Assembly: GCA_045587385.1 (NCBI GenBank)
Contig: JAZNCE010000124.1
Span: 59,572 to 123,571, forward strand
Source: SVQP01 sp045587385
GTDB taxonomy: Bacteria; Bacillota; Clostridia; Oscillospirales; CAG-272
Direction: 5' to 3'
Length of the DNA stretch: 64,000 nt
How positions within the stretch are numbered: position 1 is the first letter of the stretch; every line of letters starts with the position of its first letter. Shown piece by piece: positions 34,856-43,101 of the stretch. The position numbers and the translations under genes were made by a program. The notes under the pieces are model-generated. The model saw nothing but the letters and a program-made list of their open reading frames with translations, searched no databases and was not told the origin of the DNA.

Positions 34856-34932
34856 GGAGGCGTAGCTCAGTTGGTCAGAGCGCACGGTTCACATCCGTGA
34901 GGTCATGGGTTCGAGCCCCCTCGTCTCCACCA
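34856..34932 (+). tRNA. tRNA-Val (anticodon CAC)
   Basis: This 77-nt cloverleaf has a 7-bp acceptor stem GGAGGCG / CGTCTCC with one G-T pair. The D stem is GCTC/GAGC. The anticodon stem is CACGG/CCGTG with loop TTCACAT, giving anticodon CAC, and the T arm has loop TTCGAGC. The CCA end is encoded. The second pair of the T stem is a T-C mismatch, which is slightly unusual. Confidence 0.93.
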
Positions 34933-34938
34933 ATAAAA

Positions 34939-34970
34939 ACAGAACATTTGTCAGTAGACAAATGTTCTGT
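34939..34970 (+). terminator. Terminator of tRNA-Val
   Basis: A 14-bp perfect stem with an AGTA loop is followed by TTTTGTTT. Confidence 0.9.
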
Positions 34971-35050
34971 TTTTGTTTATCCAAGCCGCAGGCTTGGTAT
35001 ATCATCACCACTCGAAGTATACTATGAGCCAAAAGAAGCAGTCACCGCAA

Positions 35051-35452
35051 TCACTTATTAGAGAACAATTCCGGATTGTATCTGTAAATATCCTGGCTAT
35101 CAATATCCACATCAGGAATAATTACAGGCAAAATTCCCGTGGCGGAAGTCATGGTGGAAACCGCTGCCCTTGCAAACGGATACAGCTGCTTAAAGGATTC
35201 CTTATGCAGGAGCTCTTTATCCTGTTCCGCCACAATTTCAAAAATACCTACCAGCGTCAAGTCCATTTTAAACGTATCGGGATTGTCCCGGTCACAAACA
35301 GAAACCTTCATTTCCGCTCTGCAGGTATTGTTCGTGCCAAACTTGACTTGATACGTATACTTTGTCTCCAGCTTTGTCTTGCCGCTTGTCGTAGCATGAT
35401 TTTGAAACTGAATATCCGTAATCCTATAAGTCTTTAGTACAAGTGCTTTCAT
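35051..35452 (-). CDS. SecB-like protein-export/solitary chaperone
   Basis: This 133-residue protein has the SecB fold pattern: four N-terminal strands, then FKMDLTLVGIFEIVAEQ, a long helix and the diagnostic LYPFARAAVSTMTSATGILPVIIPDVD, which parallels the FPYARE...G.FP....P.N region of SecB (quoted here as LYPFAR, STMTSATG, LPVIIPDVD). The ATG at 35452 is chosen because AAAGGAGAAG lies directly upstream. Classical SecB serves Gram-negative export. In Firmicutes such proteins occur as SecB-like chaperones, sometimes as part of toxin-antitoxin-chaperone sets. No toxin or antitoxin gene is next to it. The ATPase gene upstream ends at a terminator. Confidence 0.78.
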   Translation of the reverse strand: MKALVLKTYRITDIQFQNHATTSGKTKLETKYTYQVKFGTNNTCRAEMKVSVCDRDNPDTFKMDLTLVGIFEIVAEQDKELLHKESFKQLYPFARAAVSTMTSATGILPVIIPDVDIDSQDIYRYNPELFSNK

Positions 35453-35470
35453 ATCTTCTCCTTTTATGAT

Positions 35471-35498
35471 GAAAAAAGAGGCATACGCCTCTTTTTTC
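35471..35498 (-). terminator. Intrinsic terminator of the small P-loop gene
   Basis: A stem of GAAAAAAGAGGC / GCCTCTTTTTTC with an ATAC loop carries A and T runs on both sides. It falls between the P-loop gene and the SecB-like gene, which therefore is probably transcribed from its own start or by read-through. Confidence 0.85.
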
Positions 35499-35521
35499 AT
35501 TAAGACATTTTGTCGTATGAC

Positions 35522-35929
35522 TTACAGATACTTCTTGATGGTATCGGAAGCCTCTTCTACAGGCAGAGAGGAAGTCATCACAACGTTGACGTTCATCTTG
35601 GAGCAGAGCTCGTCAACAGCAAGAACCATCTTCTCAAATGCAGCAACGTCTTCGTTGCAGATCTTGAGTGCGGAGTCCACGAACAAATCGGAAACGTCGT
35701 GGTTGCTTGCAAGAATACCTGCGATGAAGCCATACAGAGCTTCTGCATCGAATACAAGGTATTCGTTGGTATTGATCAGTCTTGCCTGATACTTAACGTC
35801 GTATCTCAGCTTAACGCCCTTTTCAATGCAAACAACGTCGCCCTGGGTCTTGGAAAGTGCGTCGTTAACCATTTCAATCAAAGTCTTAGTTTTTCCGGTG
35901 CCTTTAACACCAATCAGCAATTTCAGCAT
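35522..35929 (-). CDS. Small P-loop NTPase-like protein
   Basis: This 135-residue protein begins MLKLLIGVKGTGKTK, a Walker A motif (GVKGTGKT, residues 7-14). It has a later Walker B-like strand MVLAVDEL (Asp-Glu) near residue 105. That gives a nearly minimal P-loop domain of AAA or zeta-toxin-like size, without recognisable sensor or arginine-finger motifs. A good promoter lies upstream. The family and role are unknown. Confidence 0.65.
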   Translation of the reverse strand: MLKLLIGVKGTGKTKTLIEMVNDALSKTQGDVVCIEKGVKLRYDVKYQARLINTNEYLVFDAEALYGFIAGILASNHDVSDLFVDSALKICNEDVAAFEKMVLAVDELCSKMNVNVVMTSSLPVEEASDTIKKYL

Positions 35930-35960
35930 ATGTTTAGTCCTCCATGGAATGCTTTTCTAT

Positions 35961-35989
35961 ATTATACAGTATTTTTTTGAATATTACAA
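35961..35989 (-). promoter_or_regulatory. SigA-type promoter of the small P-loop gene
   Basis: On the minus strand TTGTAA is followed after 17 bp by TATAAT. Confidence 0.8.
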
Positions 35990-36004
35990 GACCTTTTTGA
36001 AAAA

Positions 36005-37342
36005 TTATCCTAATCTTGCTTCAAGTTTTTGCTTCATTTCCTCGTATCCGGGCTTACCAAGCAGCGCAAACATGTTTTTCTTGTACGCCTCAACGCCGGG
36101 CTGGTCGAACGGATTGACGCCAAGCATATAACCGGAGATCGCGCAAGCCAATTCAAAGAAGTAAATCATGTAGCCAAGAGAGTGTGCGCTGCGATCCTTG
36201 ATTTCAAGCAGTACGTTAGGTACGCCACCGTCTACGTGTGCAAGCAGAGTTCCCTGCATTGCGGTCTTCTTGACGACGTTCAGATCCACGCCGGACAGGA
36301 AGTTCAGACCGTCCACGTTCGCGGGGTCATGAGGAATATCAAAGGTGACGTCGCTATTCTCAATCGAGATCACGGTCTCAAACAGATTGCGCACGCCGTC
36401 CTGGATGTACTGACCCAGCGAGTGCAGGTCGGTAGAGAAAATTACGGATGCGGGGAAAATACCCTTCTGGTCCTTACCTTCGCTCTCACCGTACAGCTGC
36501 TTCCACCACTCGTTGAACATCTGCGAATAGGTTTCATAACCAACCAGAATCTCGGTTGTCTTGCCCTTCCTGTACAGAATATTACGAATTGCTGCGTACT
36601 TATAGCAATCATTATTTGCGATCTCGTCATCGGTGTATGCAAGTCTTGCATCGTTTGCGCCCTGCATCAGTGCATCAATGTCAATGCCTGCAACTGCGAT
36701 GGGAAGAAGACCTACTGCGGTAAGCACCGAGAATCTGCCGCCAACGTCATCCGGAACGACAAAGGTCTGATAACCCATCTGATCAGAGAACGCCTTGAGC
36801 GTGCCTCTCTGACGGTCAGTGGTTACGTAAATGCGCTCCTTTGCTCCCTCAACGCCGTACTTCTCTTCCAGCATGTTGCGGAATACGCGGAAAGCAACTG
36901 CGGGCTCGGTGGTAGTACCGGATTTAGAGATGACGTTAATGCAAACGTCTTTACCCTCGCAAATGCTCAGCAGCTCCGCAATGGATGCAGCGCTGATGTT
37001 GCAGCCTGCGAAATAGATGTCGGGAGTATCCTTTTTCAGATTGTTATACAGGGGGGATTTAAGATATTCGATCACAGCACGCGCACCAAGATAAGAACCG
37101 CCGATACCAATAACGATAAATACGTCACAGTCTTTCTTGATCTTCTCTGCGCACTGCTTAATAGCAGCAAATTCCTGCTTATCGTAGTCTTCGGGCAACG
37201 TTGTCCAGCCAAGGAAATCGTTACCAAGACCGCTCTTTGCAACAAGCATGTTATGTGCTGCAGTAACCTGAGGTTGAATTGCGGTGTATTCCTGATCCAG
37301 AATAAAACCGCGCAAATAGTTATCATTCAGTCGGATAGCCAT
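36005..37342 (-). CDS. pgi: Glucose-6-phosphate isomerase
   Basis: Pgi (445 residues, the shorter Firmicute form) interconverts glucose-6-P and fructose-6-P. Signatures are the sugar-phosphate loop VIGIGGSYLGARA, the SKSGTTTEP segment, the catalytic Glu region in the DVGGRFSVLTAVGLLP strand, and the C-terminal NPFDQPGVEAYKKNMFALLGKPG region (quoted in parts). It is single-gene, from its own promoter. Confidence 0.97.
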   Translation of the reverse strand: MAIRLNDNYLRGFILDQEYTAIQPQVTAAHNMLVAKSGLGNDFLGWTTLPEDYDKQEFAAIKQCAEKIKKDCDVFIVIGIGGSYLGARAVIEYLKSPLYNNLKKDTPDIYFAGCNISAASIAELLSICEGKDVCINVISKSGTTTEPAVAFRVFRNMLEEKYGVEGAKERIYVTTDRQRGTLKAFSDQMGYQTFVVPDDVGGRFSVLTAVGLLPIAVAGIDIDALMQGANDARLAYTDDEIANNDCYKYAAIRNILYRKGKTTEILVGYETYSQMFNEWWKQLYGESEGKDQKGIFPASVIFSTDLHSLGQYIQDGVRNLFETVISIENSDVTFDIPHDPANVDGLNFLSGVDLNVVKKTAMQGTLLAHVDGGVPNVLLEIKDRSAHSLGYMIYFFELACAISGYMLGVNPFDQPGVEAYKKNMFALLGKPGYEEMKQKLEARLG

Positions 37343-37391
37343 TTTTATACCGCCTTTATGTTATTTCGCCCACACGTGAGCGTCTGTCATT

Positions 37392-37420
37392 ATTATACTG
37401 CATATCTCGGATTTTTTCAA
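37392..37420 (-). promoter_or_regulatory. SigA-type promoter of pgi
   Basis: On the minus strand TTGAAA is followed after 17 bp by TATAAT, 50 bp before the pgi start. Confidence 0.82.
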
Positions 37421-37443
37421 GCCCCCGAAAGCGTATTTTTATA

Positions 37444-38667
37444 TCAAATCAGCAGAAATTTTGCAAACATTCTGCCAAGAACACCCCAATATCCGATTTT
37501 TTCGATATTTTGCGTACTCAGAATGCTCACGCTTCCGATCTGCTTGCCATCCAGAGTATAGATCACCTTCCCGAGTTTGTCTCCTACACGTATCGGTGCT
37601 GTATAGAAAGGTGCGTCCATCTGCGCCTGCTCTTGTATTTTCGCAATATCTGCCTTGGGCATAACACAGTAAAAGCTGCCGTATTCTGCGCTGACAGTAT
37701 TTTGCGTACCACCTTTGATTGGAATATCATGCAGCTTCCCCACGGGCTTGGCAAAAAGCCCATAGTTGGCAAAACCCCAATCTAATAGCTGTGTCGCTAT
37801 CTGATTGCGCGTATCCCTGTTCTCTGCCCCCATAATCACGCAGATCAGTGTCATACCGTCGCGCTCAGCTGTTGCGCTGACACAAAAGCCCGCCTTGGAA
37901 GTAGAGCCCGTTTTCAATCCGTTACACCCCTTATAAAAACGCACAAGCCTGTTTGTATTGGTGAGACCAAACGCACCATCTCGTATCGTATCCATCCAGA
38001 TCGAGCTGTATTCCAAAATCTTTTCATGCTTGATCAACTCGCGCGACATGATAGCAATATCACGCGCGGACGTATAATGATTAAGCGTGGTATCGTCAAG
38101 TCCGTTTGTGTTCTCGAACTTTGTGTTGATCATATCAAGCTGCAAAGCCCTGTCATTCATCATTTTTACAAAGGATTGCTCGCTCCCTGCAATATGCTCT
38201 GCAAGTGCAAGGGCCGCATCGTTCGCAGATGCGATGACCACACTTTTGATCATATCCTCCACACTCATGCGCTCGCCTTCTTTTAAGTAGATCTGCGAAC
38301 CACCCATAGAACAAGCGTGGGCACTTGCCGTCACCGTGTCGTCCCATTTGATCTTCCCTTGCTCTATCGCCTCCATGACAAGCAGCAGCGTCATGATCTT
38401 TGTAACCGATGCAGGCGGCAAGCTTTCATCTGCATTCTTTTCAAACAGTACTTCGCCCGTCTGCGCTTCCATTAATATGGCGGATTTACAATCAATCTCC
38501 CCTTCATACGTGACCTTTTTATCGGTCGATTCCCACAGAGCCCAATCGTCCTCACTGATCGGCACCGTCTGTGCCCCCACTGTAACGGTCGAAAGCAATA
38601 ATAATAATACTGTCATGCATCCGGTTAATATTCTCAAAAAACCTTTTCTCACTGTGTTCGACATCAT
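37444..38667 (-). CDS. D-alanyl-D-alanine carboxypeptidase (DacF-like, peptidase S11)
   Basis: This 407-residue penicillin-binding protein trims cell-wall peptides. It has a signal sequence at ~10-31, then the SxxK motif with Ser87 and Lys90 (ASVTK), the SxN motif in ASANDAALAL, and KTGSTSKAG. The S11 fold continues, followed by the C-terminal PBP5_C-like domain and a terminal hydrophobic/amphipathic helix (MFAKFLLI end). The ATG at 38667 follows AAAGGGGTGG; a longer frame to 38700 lacks such a site. DacF-type enzymes often act in spore cortex maturation, but vegetative DacA-like function is equally possible. Confidence 0.9.
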   Translation of the reverse strand: MMSNTVRKGFLRILTGCMTVLLLLLSTVTVGAQTVPISEDDWALWESTDKKVTYEGEIDCKSAILMEAQTGEVLFEKNADESLPPASVTKIMTLLLVMEAIEQGKIKWDDTVTASAHACSMGGSQIYLKEGERMSVEDMIKSVVIASANDAALALAEHIAGSEQSFVKMMNDRALQLDMINTKFENTNGLDDTTLNHYTSARDIAIMSRELIKHEKILEYSSIWMDTIRDGAFGLTNTNRLVRFYKGCNGLKTGSTSKAGFCVSATAERDGMTLICVIMGAENRDTRNQIATQLLDWGFANYGLFAKPVGKLHDIPIKGGTQNTVSAEYGSFYCVMPKADIAKIQEQAQMDAPFYTAPIRVGDKLGKVIYTLDGKQIGSVSILSTQNIEKIGYWGVLGRMFAKFLLI

Positions 38668-38771
38668 ATACCACCCCTTTCGTTGCAATATATGTGACAA
38701 ATGCAGAGAATATGAAAGGCATGACGATACGCATCATGCTCCTTGGAGTTTTCTTCAACAATTATAAAAAT

Positions 38772-38795
38772 AGTGCGCGGCTTATGCCGCGCACT
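38772..38795 (-). terminator. Terminator of the galactose/hexosamine operon
   Basis: A 10-bp perfect GC-rich stem (AGTGCGCGGC) with a TTAT loop is followed on the minus strand by ATTTTTAT, right after galM. Confidence 0.9.
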
Positions 38796-38806
38796 GTTAT
38801 CAATTA

Positions 38807-39865
38807 TTATTTGACGTAGAACTTAAACTCGGTCGTCGTGCTATAAAGTTCACCGGGCTTGAGTACACAGTTGGTGAACTCGGCGCGGTTGGGACTGTCG
38901 GGCATGATCTGTGTTTCCAGGCAAAATGCATTCTGCGTTGCCTTTCTGTAACCACCGTAGAACGGATGTCCGTCATCGGTCAAGAAGTTGCCGCTATAGA
39001 ACTGCACACAAGGCAGATCGGTACGCACGTCCATGGCTCTACCACTCTTGGGATCGTATGCGGTAATGACGCGCTTAATCTGACCGTCAAAACTATCAAA
39101 GCACCAGCAATGATCGTAGCCGCCTGCGATCTTAAGATCGGTATCATCGGCAAAGAAATCCTGTCCGATGGGCTTTGCGGTACGGAAATCAAAGGGAGTG
39201 CCCTCAACGGAAGCGATCTCACCCGTGGGGATCAGCTTGTCGTCCGTCTTCAGGTAGTGCCCTGCATCCATTTGCAATACCTGATCAAACACCTTGCCGG
39301 ATGCATAGCCGCCAAGATTGAAGTATGCATGATTGGTCAAGCTGATCACGGTCGTTTTATCGGTAATCGCCTTATAATCAATCGCAAGTGTATCGTCTTC
39401 TGTAATGCGGTAGGTTACCGTGCAAGAGAGCTCACCGGGGAATCCCTCTTCCATATCGGGAGAGATCAGCGAGAAATAAACGCTGGGCTGCGTGGTATCC
39501 GAATAAGAGGATGCCCACAGCTTATGAGAAAAGCCAACCTTGCCGCCATGCAATGTGTTGCCGTTGTTATTGGGATATAAGGTATATTCCTTCCCTTCCA
39601 AGGTAAAGCGCGCACCGCCGATGCGGTTGCCGAAGCGACCGATCAGAGCACCGACATAGCCATCAGACTCCATAAGATCCTTCAGAGAGTCATAGCCGCA
39701 AAGCACGTTGGTAAAACAGCCGTTCTTGTCGGGCGCTTCAATGCTCATAAGCGTACCGCCGAATTCGCAAACCTTAGCGCGAATACCGCCCACATGATGC
39801 TGTAAGGTATAAACGTAAACCTCGCGTCCATCGGGCATATAGCCGAATAATTCTTTGGTTACCAT
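38807..39865 (-). CDS. galM: Aldose 1-epimerase (galactose mutarotase)
   Basis: GalM (352 residues) interconverts alpha and beta anomers of galactose and related sugars. Motifs are the N-terminal LIGRFGNRIGGARF, HGGKVGFSHK with the substrate histidine, LTNHAYFNLGG with the catalytic His, and the C-terminal LETQIMPDSPN, where Glu is the base. The ATG at 39865 lies 4 nt past the galE stop. Its ribosome site is the GGAG inside the galE end, so translation is coupled. Confidence 0.93.
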   Translation of the reverse strand: MVTKELFGYMPDGREVYVYTLQHHVGGIRAKVCEFGGTLMSIEAPDKNGCFTNVLCGYDSLKDLMESDGYVGALIGRFGNRIGGARFTLEGKEYTLYPNNNGNTLHGGKVGFSHKLWASSYSDTTQPSVYFSLISPDMEEGFPGELSCTVTYRITEDDTLAIDYKAITDKTTVISLTNHAYFNLGGYASGKVFDQVLQMDAGHYLKTDDKLIPTGEIASVEGTPFDFRTAKPIGQDFFADDTDLKIAGGYDHCWCFDSFDGQIKRVITAYDPKSGRAMDVRTDLPCVQFYSGNFLTDDGHPFYGGYRKATQNAFCLETQIMPDSPNRAEFTNCVLKPGELYSTTTEFKFYVK

Positions 39866-39870
39866 ATCAT

Positions 39871-40890
39871 TTATTCTCCGTATCCGTCCGGATTTATGGT
39901 CTGCCAACGATATGCGTCCTCACACATACGGTCAATGTCGTATTTTGCCTTCCAGCCAAGCTCTTTTTCTGCCTTTGCAGGATCCGCATAGCAGGTTGCA
40001 ATATCACCGGGACGGCGTTCCACAATGCGATAAGGCAGAGGCTTGCCGGTAGCCTTTTCAAAAGCGTGTACAACATCCAGTACAGAGTATCCCTTGCCGG
40101 TGCCAATGTTGAAGTAATCAATGCCCTCTTTGCTCATCGCCAATTCAAGAGCAGAAAGATGCGCCTGCGCAAGGTCTACAACGTGAATGTAGTCACGCAC
40201 ACCCGTACCGTCGGGAGTAGGATAATCATTGCCGTAAACACGCAGATATTCGCGCTTACCGGATGCAACCTGGGTAATATAAGGAAGCAGATTGTTGGGA
40301 ATACCGTTGGGATCTTCACCGATCAAACCACTTTCGTGTGCGCCGATAGGATTGAAATAGCGCAGAATGGAGATTCTCCAAGAAGGATCGGATACGTGGG
40401 TATCCTTGAGAATACGCTCGATCATGTGCTTGGTTTCACCGTAAGGGTTAGTGGTATTTCCCGTGGGGAAATCCTCACGAATCGGTACTGTCGCGGGATC
40501 ACCGTAAACAGTCGCGGAAGAGCTGAAAACAATGGTCTTTACGTTATGCTCCTTCATAGAGTTGCAGAGATTGATAGTCCCGGTCAGATTGTTGTGATAA
40601 TATGCCAAAGGCATGCTGACAGATTCACCGACTGCCTTAAGACCTGCAAAGTGAATGCAGGAATCGATCTCGGGGCACTCGTCAAACATGCGGTCAACCG
40701 CAGGCTTATCAAGCAGGTCAATCTCATAGAACTTGAAATCTTTACCCGTAATCTTACGAATGCGGTCCAAAACACAAGGCTTACTGTTAGAGAAGTTATC
40801 AAGGATTACAAGCTCGTAACCCTTATTGAGAAATTCAACTGCAGCGTGAGAGCCGATAAAGCCCGCACCGCCCGTAATCAATACTGCCAT
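39871..40890 (-). CDS. galE: UDP-glucose 4-epimerase
   Basis: GalE (339 residues) interconverts UDP-glucose and UDP-galactose, and in some versions the GlcNAc/GalNAc pair. The Rossmann motif is TGGAGFIGSH at residues 6-15, the catalytic YGETK has Tyr with the Ser in SSSATVYG, and the LRYFNPIGAHESG motif binds the sugar. Located between a hexosamine-kinase-like gene and galM, it may act on GlcNAc/GalNAc or galactose. Confidence 0.96.
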   Translation of the reverse strand: MAVLITGGAGFIGSHAAVEFLNKGYELVILDNFSNSKPCVLDRIRKITGKDFKFYEIDLLDKPAVDRMFDECPEIDSCIHFAGLKAVGESVSMPLAYYHNNLTGTINLCNSMKEHNVKTIVFSSSATVYGDPATVPIREDFPTGNTTNPYGETKHMIERILKDTHVSDPSWRISILRYFNPIGAHESGLIGEDPNGIPNNLLPYITQVASGKREYLRVYGNDYPTPDGTGVRDYIHVVDLAQAHLSALELAMSKEGIDYFNIGTGKGYSVLDVVHAFEKATGKPLPYRIVERRPGDIATCYADPAKAEKELGWKAKYDIDRMCEDAYRWQTINPDGYGE

Positions 40891-40908
40891 TTTTATATCC
40901 TCCGTGTT

Positions 40909-42009
40909 TTACAAGTATTTCTGGATGATCTGATTCATCTGATCCATTTTCTGTTCCATATCGGCAACCAGCTTGAACTGATTACGCGCACGGTCAAGAT
41001 TATGCTGAGAATACGACGTTCTGAAATAGGTGTCACCGTTGAGGTAGTCAGTCAAGAAGCGAATGCCCGTTTCCAGCGTCAGTATGTATGCACCCATGGG
41101 CAAAGAGCGAATCTCCTCTTCGGTCAGCGAATGATCAAGACCTTCGATAAAGCCCTTTGCAAACGCATCGAACATTTCAAGTCTGACGTATACCTTGTTT
41201 AGATCGGTCTCGTCCTCTGCTGCAGAAGATGCGCCAAAACGAATGCTGTCACCAAAATCAGCCAGAACCGAGCCGGGCATAACGGTATCCAAGTCAATAA
41301 CGCAAATTCCCTCACCCGTTTCATTATCAAGCATGATGTTGTTGAGCTTGGTGTCGTTGTGTGTCACGCGCAGCGGGATTCTGCCGTCCGCAATGCGCTC
41401 GTTGATATAGCTGCAGGTTTCCTGTCTGCGCAATACAAAAGCGATCTCTTCGCGCACGCTCTCGCGTCTGCCTGCTGCATTGTTTTCCATCGCGGTGATA
41501 AACTGATTGAATCTATCCTCGGTATTATGGAAATTCGGAATCGATTCAAACAAAACGGATGCGTTAAAATCAGCAAGCTGACGCTGGAAGATACCAAACG
41601 CCTTACCCACCTTGGTAAACATTTCTTCGGATTCCACAGCCTGATAGCAGGTTGCGTTCTCAACGAAGTCATAAGCGCGCCAATAATTACCAAACTGATC
41701 CACATACGCATAATGACCGTCCTTGGTGAAGATCAGATGCAATGTGCCGCGCTCCGCATCACCACCGGTCGAAATCAGCTTATTTTCAATATGCTTGGTT
41801 ACGTGCAAAATATTTTGCATAACCTCATCCGGCTTTTTGAAAATATTGGTATTCACGATCTGCATCACGTAGCGATGCAAGCCGTCGTCCGCGCTGCAAT
41901 CAACAAAATAGGTAGAGTTGATATGCCCTGTAGTACATTCGGTTGCCGAAATGGGTTGTCCCTTAAAAGCAAATTGCTCGGCAATTACAAAAATTTGTGC
42001 CTGATTCAT
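40909..42009 (-). CDS. N-acetylhexosamine 1-kinase-like phosphotransferase (NahK-type)
   Basis: This 366-residue aminoglycoside-phosphotransferase-fold kinase has the catalytic loop VTHNDTKLNNIML and the metal motif CVIDLDTVMPGSVLADFGDS. The N-terminal segment TTGHINSTYFV is a glycine-loop equivalent. The pattern matches the bifidobacterial NahK that phosphorylates GlcNAc/GalNAc at C1. Operon partners (nucleotidyltransferase, galE, galM) fit a route from free hexosamine to the 1-phosphate and nucleotide sugar. Substrate is inferred from context. Confidence 0.8.
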   Translation of the reverse strand: MNQAQIFVIAEQFAFKGQPISATECTTGHINSTYFVDCSADDGLHRYVMQIVNTNIFKKPDEVMQNILHVTKHIENKLISTGGDAERGTLHLIFTKDGHYAYVDQFGNYWRAYDFVENATCYQAVESEEMFTKVGKAFGIFQRQLADFNASVLFESIPNFHNTEDRFNQFITAMENNAAGRRESVREEIAFVLRRQETCSYINERIADGRIPLRVTHNDTKLNNIMLDNETGEGICVIDLDTVMPGSVLADFGDSIRFGASSAAEDETDLNKVYVRLEMFDAFAKGFIEGLDHSLTEEEIRSLPMGAYILTLETGIRFLTDYLNGDTYFRTSYSQHNLDRARNQFKLVADMEQKMDQMNQIIQKYL

Positions 42010-42037
42010 AAAAATCCTTTCAATGCTGTTTATTCAT

Positions 42038-42934
42038 TCAATTCCAAAGAGAATCGGGATATACGCCGCTTTCAATCATGCTCTTGATAGAAGCTTTTAC
42101 GTATTCCTTATCCTCTGTATAAGTGACGCCGTACCATTGCGCATCGGTCTTATACACCTTAACGTCGCAAAGTCCTGCCTTCATGAAGCTGTCAACCGCG
42201 CCGGGAATAAAGTATTCACTCTTGAGCTCGGTGCCTCTCTGCGCAAGAAATTCGTGAAAGCCTTCGGCAAGTCTGGGAGCGATCGACGGTGTCATACCCC
42301 AGAAGTTCATCGATACCACGGTATCTCCCGAGAGCATCACCCAATCTCCGTTCTCGTTTCGATAAGCGGCATCCTCGCCAACGCGCTTAATATCCGTGCG
42401 CTCGATCACACTGTCAAGCATGCCGTTCTCATTGACAAAGCACTGCCCGCGCGAGACCGTTCCACTATCCGAAAGCGTATTGCCAAGTCTGTAGCCAACC
42501 ATGCAATAGTGATCGCCGTCGGCATGGTTTTTTAAATGCTCTGCTGCCTTGAAAAAAGCATCACGACCGTAAAAATCATCCGAATTGATCACGGCAAAGC
42601 CTTCCGTCAAGTATTCTCTTGCCGCATAAAGCGCATGCCCCGTACCCCAAGGCTTTACCCTGCCTTCGGGAACCGTATATCCATCCGGCAGATCATCCAA
42701 TTCCTGAAACGCATAAAAAGTCTGCACGTGCTGCGAAACTCTCTTTCCAACGGTTTCTGCAAATGCCTGATAATTTTCCTTCTTGATGATGAATACTACC
42801 TTATCAAAACCCGCTTGAATAGCGTCGTAAATCGAAAAATCAATAATAAATTCTCCATGCTCGGTCATGGGGTCTATCTGCTTGAGTCCGCCGTAACGAG
42901 AGCCCATACCGGCTGCTAAAATTACAAGTGTCAT
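42038..42934 (-). CDS. Sugar-1-phosphate nucleotidyltransferase
   Basis: This 298-residue NTP-transferase domain enzyme starts MTLVILAAGMGSRYGGLKQIDPM (quoted in parts: LAAGMGSRYGG, KQIDPM). Here the usual GxGxR-K signature gives the nucleotide-binding loop. A metal-binding Asp lies in the NSDDFYG motif. It is the first gene of the sugar operon and is probably a UDP-sugar pyrophosphorylase-like enzyme for hexosamine 1-phosphates made by the following kinase. It could instead use UTP with glucose- or galactose-1-P. Confidence 0.85.
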   Translation of the reverse strand: MTLVILAAGMGSRYGGLKQIDPMTEHGEFIIDFSIYDAIQAGFDKVVFIIKKENYQAFAETVGKRVSQHVQTFYAFQELDDLPDGYTVPEGRVKPWGTGHALYAAREYLTEGFAVINSDDFYGRDAFFKAAEHLKNHADGDHYCMVGYRLGNTLSDSGTVSRGQCFVNENGMLDSVIERTDIKRVGEDAAYRNENGDWVMLSGDTVVSMNFWGMTPSIAPRLAEGFHEFLAQRGTELKSEYFIPGAVDSFMKAGLCDVKVYKTDAQWYGVTYTEDKEYVKASIKSMIESGVYPDSLWN

Positions 42935-42969
42935 TGTGCTCCTCCCTATCTATGCTCGTATAGTATATT

Positions 42970-42998
42970 ATTATACTACAACAAAATCGAAAATGCAA
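42970..42998 (-). promoter_or_regulatory. SigA-type promoter of the sugar operon
   Basis: On the minus strand TTGCAT is followed after 17 bp by TATAAT. Confidence 0.85.
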
Positions 42999-43040
42999 TA
43001 TCATAAGTGTTAATTTTCACTTCTTTTGTGCGATTTTCTA

Positions 43041-43069
43041 TTGACAAACCGTAACCAATCGTTTATAAT
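43041..43069 (+). promoter_or_regulatory. SigA-type promoter of the Crp-family gene
   Basis: TTGACA is followed after 17 bp by TATAAT, divergent from the sugar-operon promoter 42 bp away. Confidence 0.85.
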
Positions 43070-43101
43070 TAAGTGTATCATATGAGACACAAGGAGAACG
43101 T

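Noticed and set aside
36029..37561. Long plus-strand open frame of about 510 codons
   Set aside because: It runs antisense to pgi and dacF, which have full family motifs. It shows no domain signature or ribosome site.
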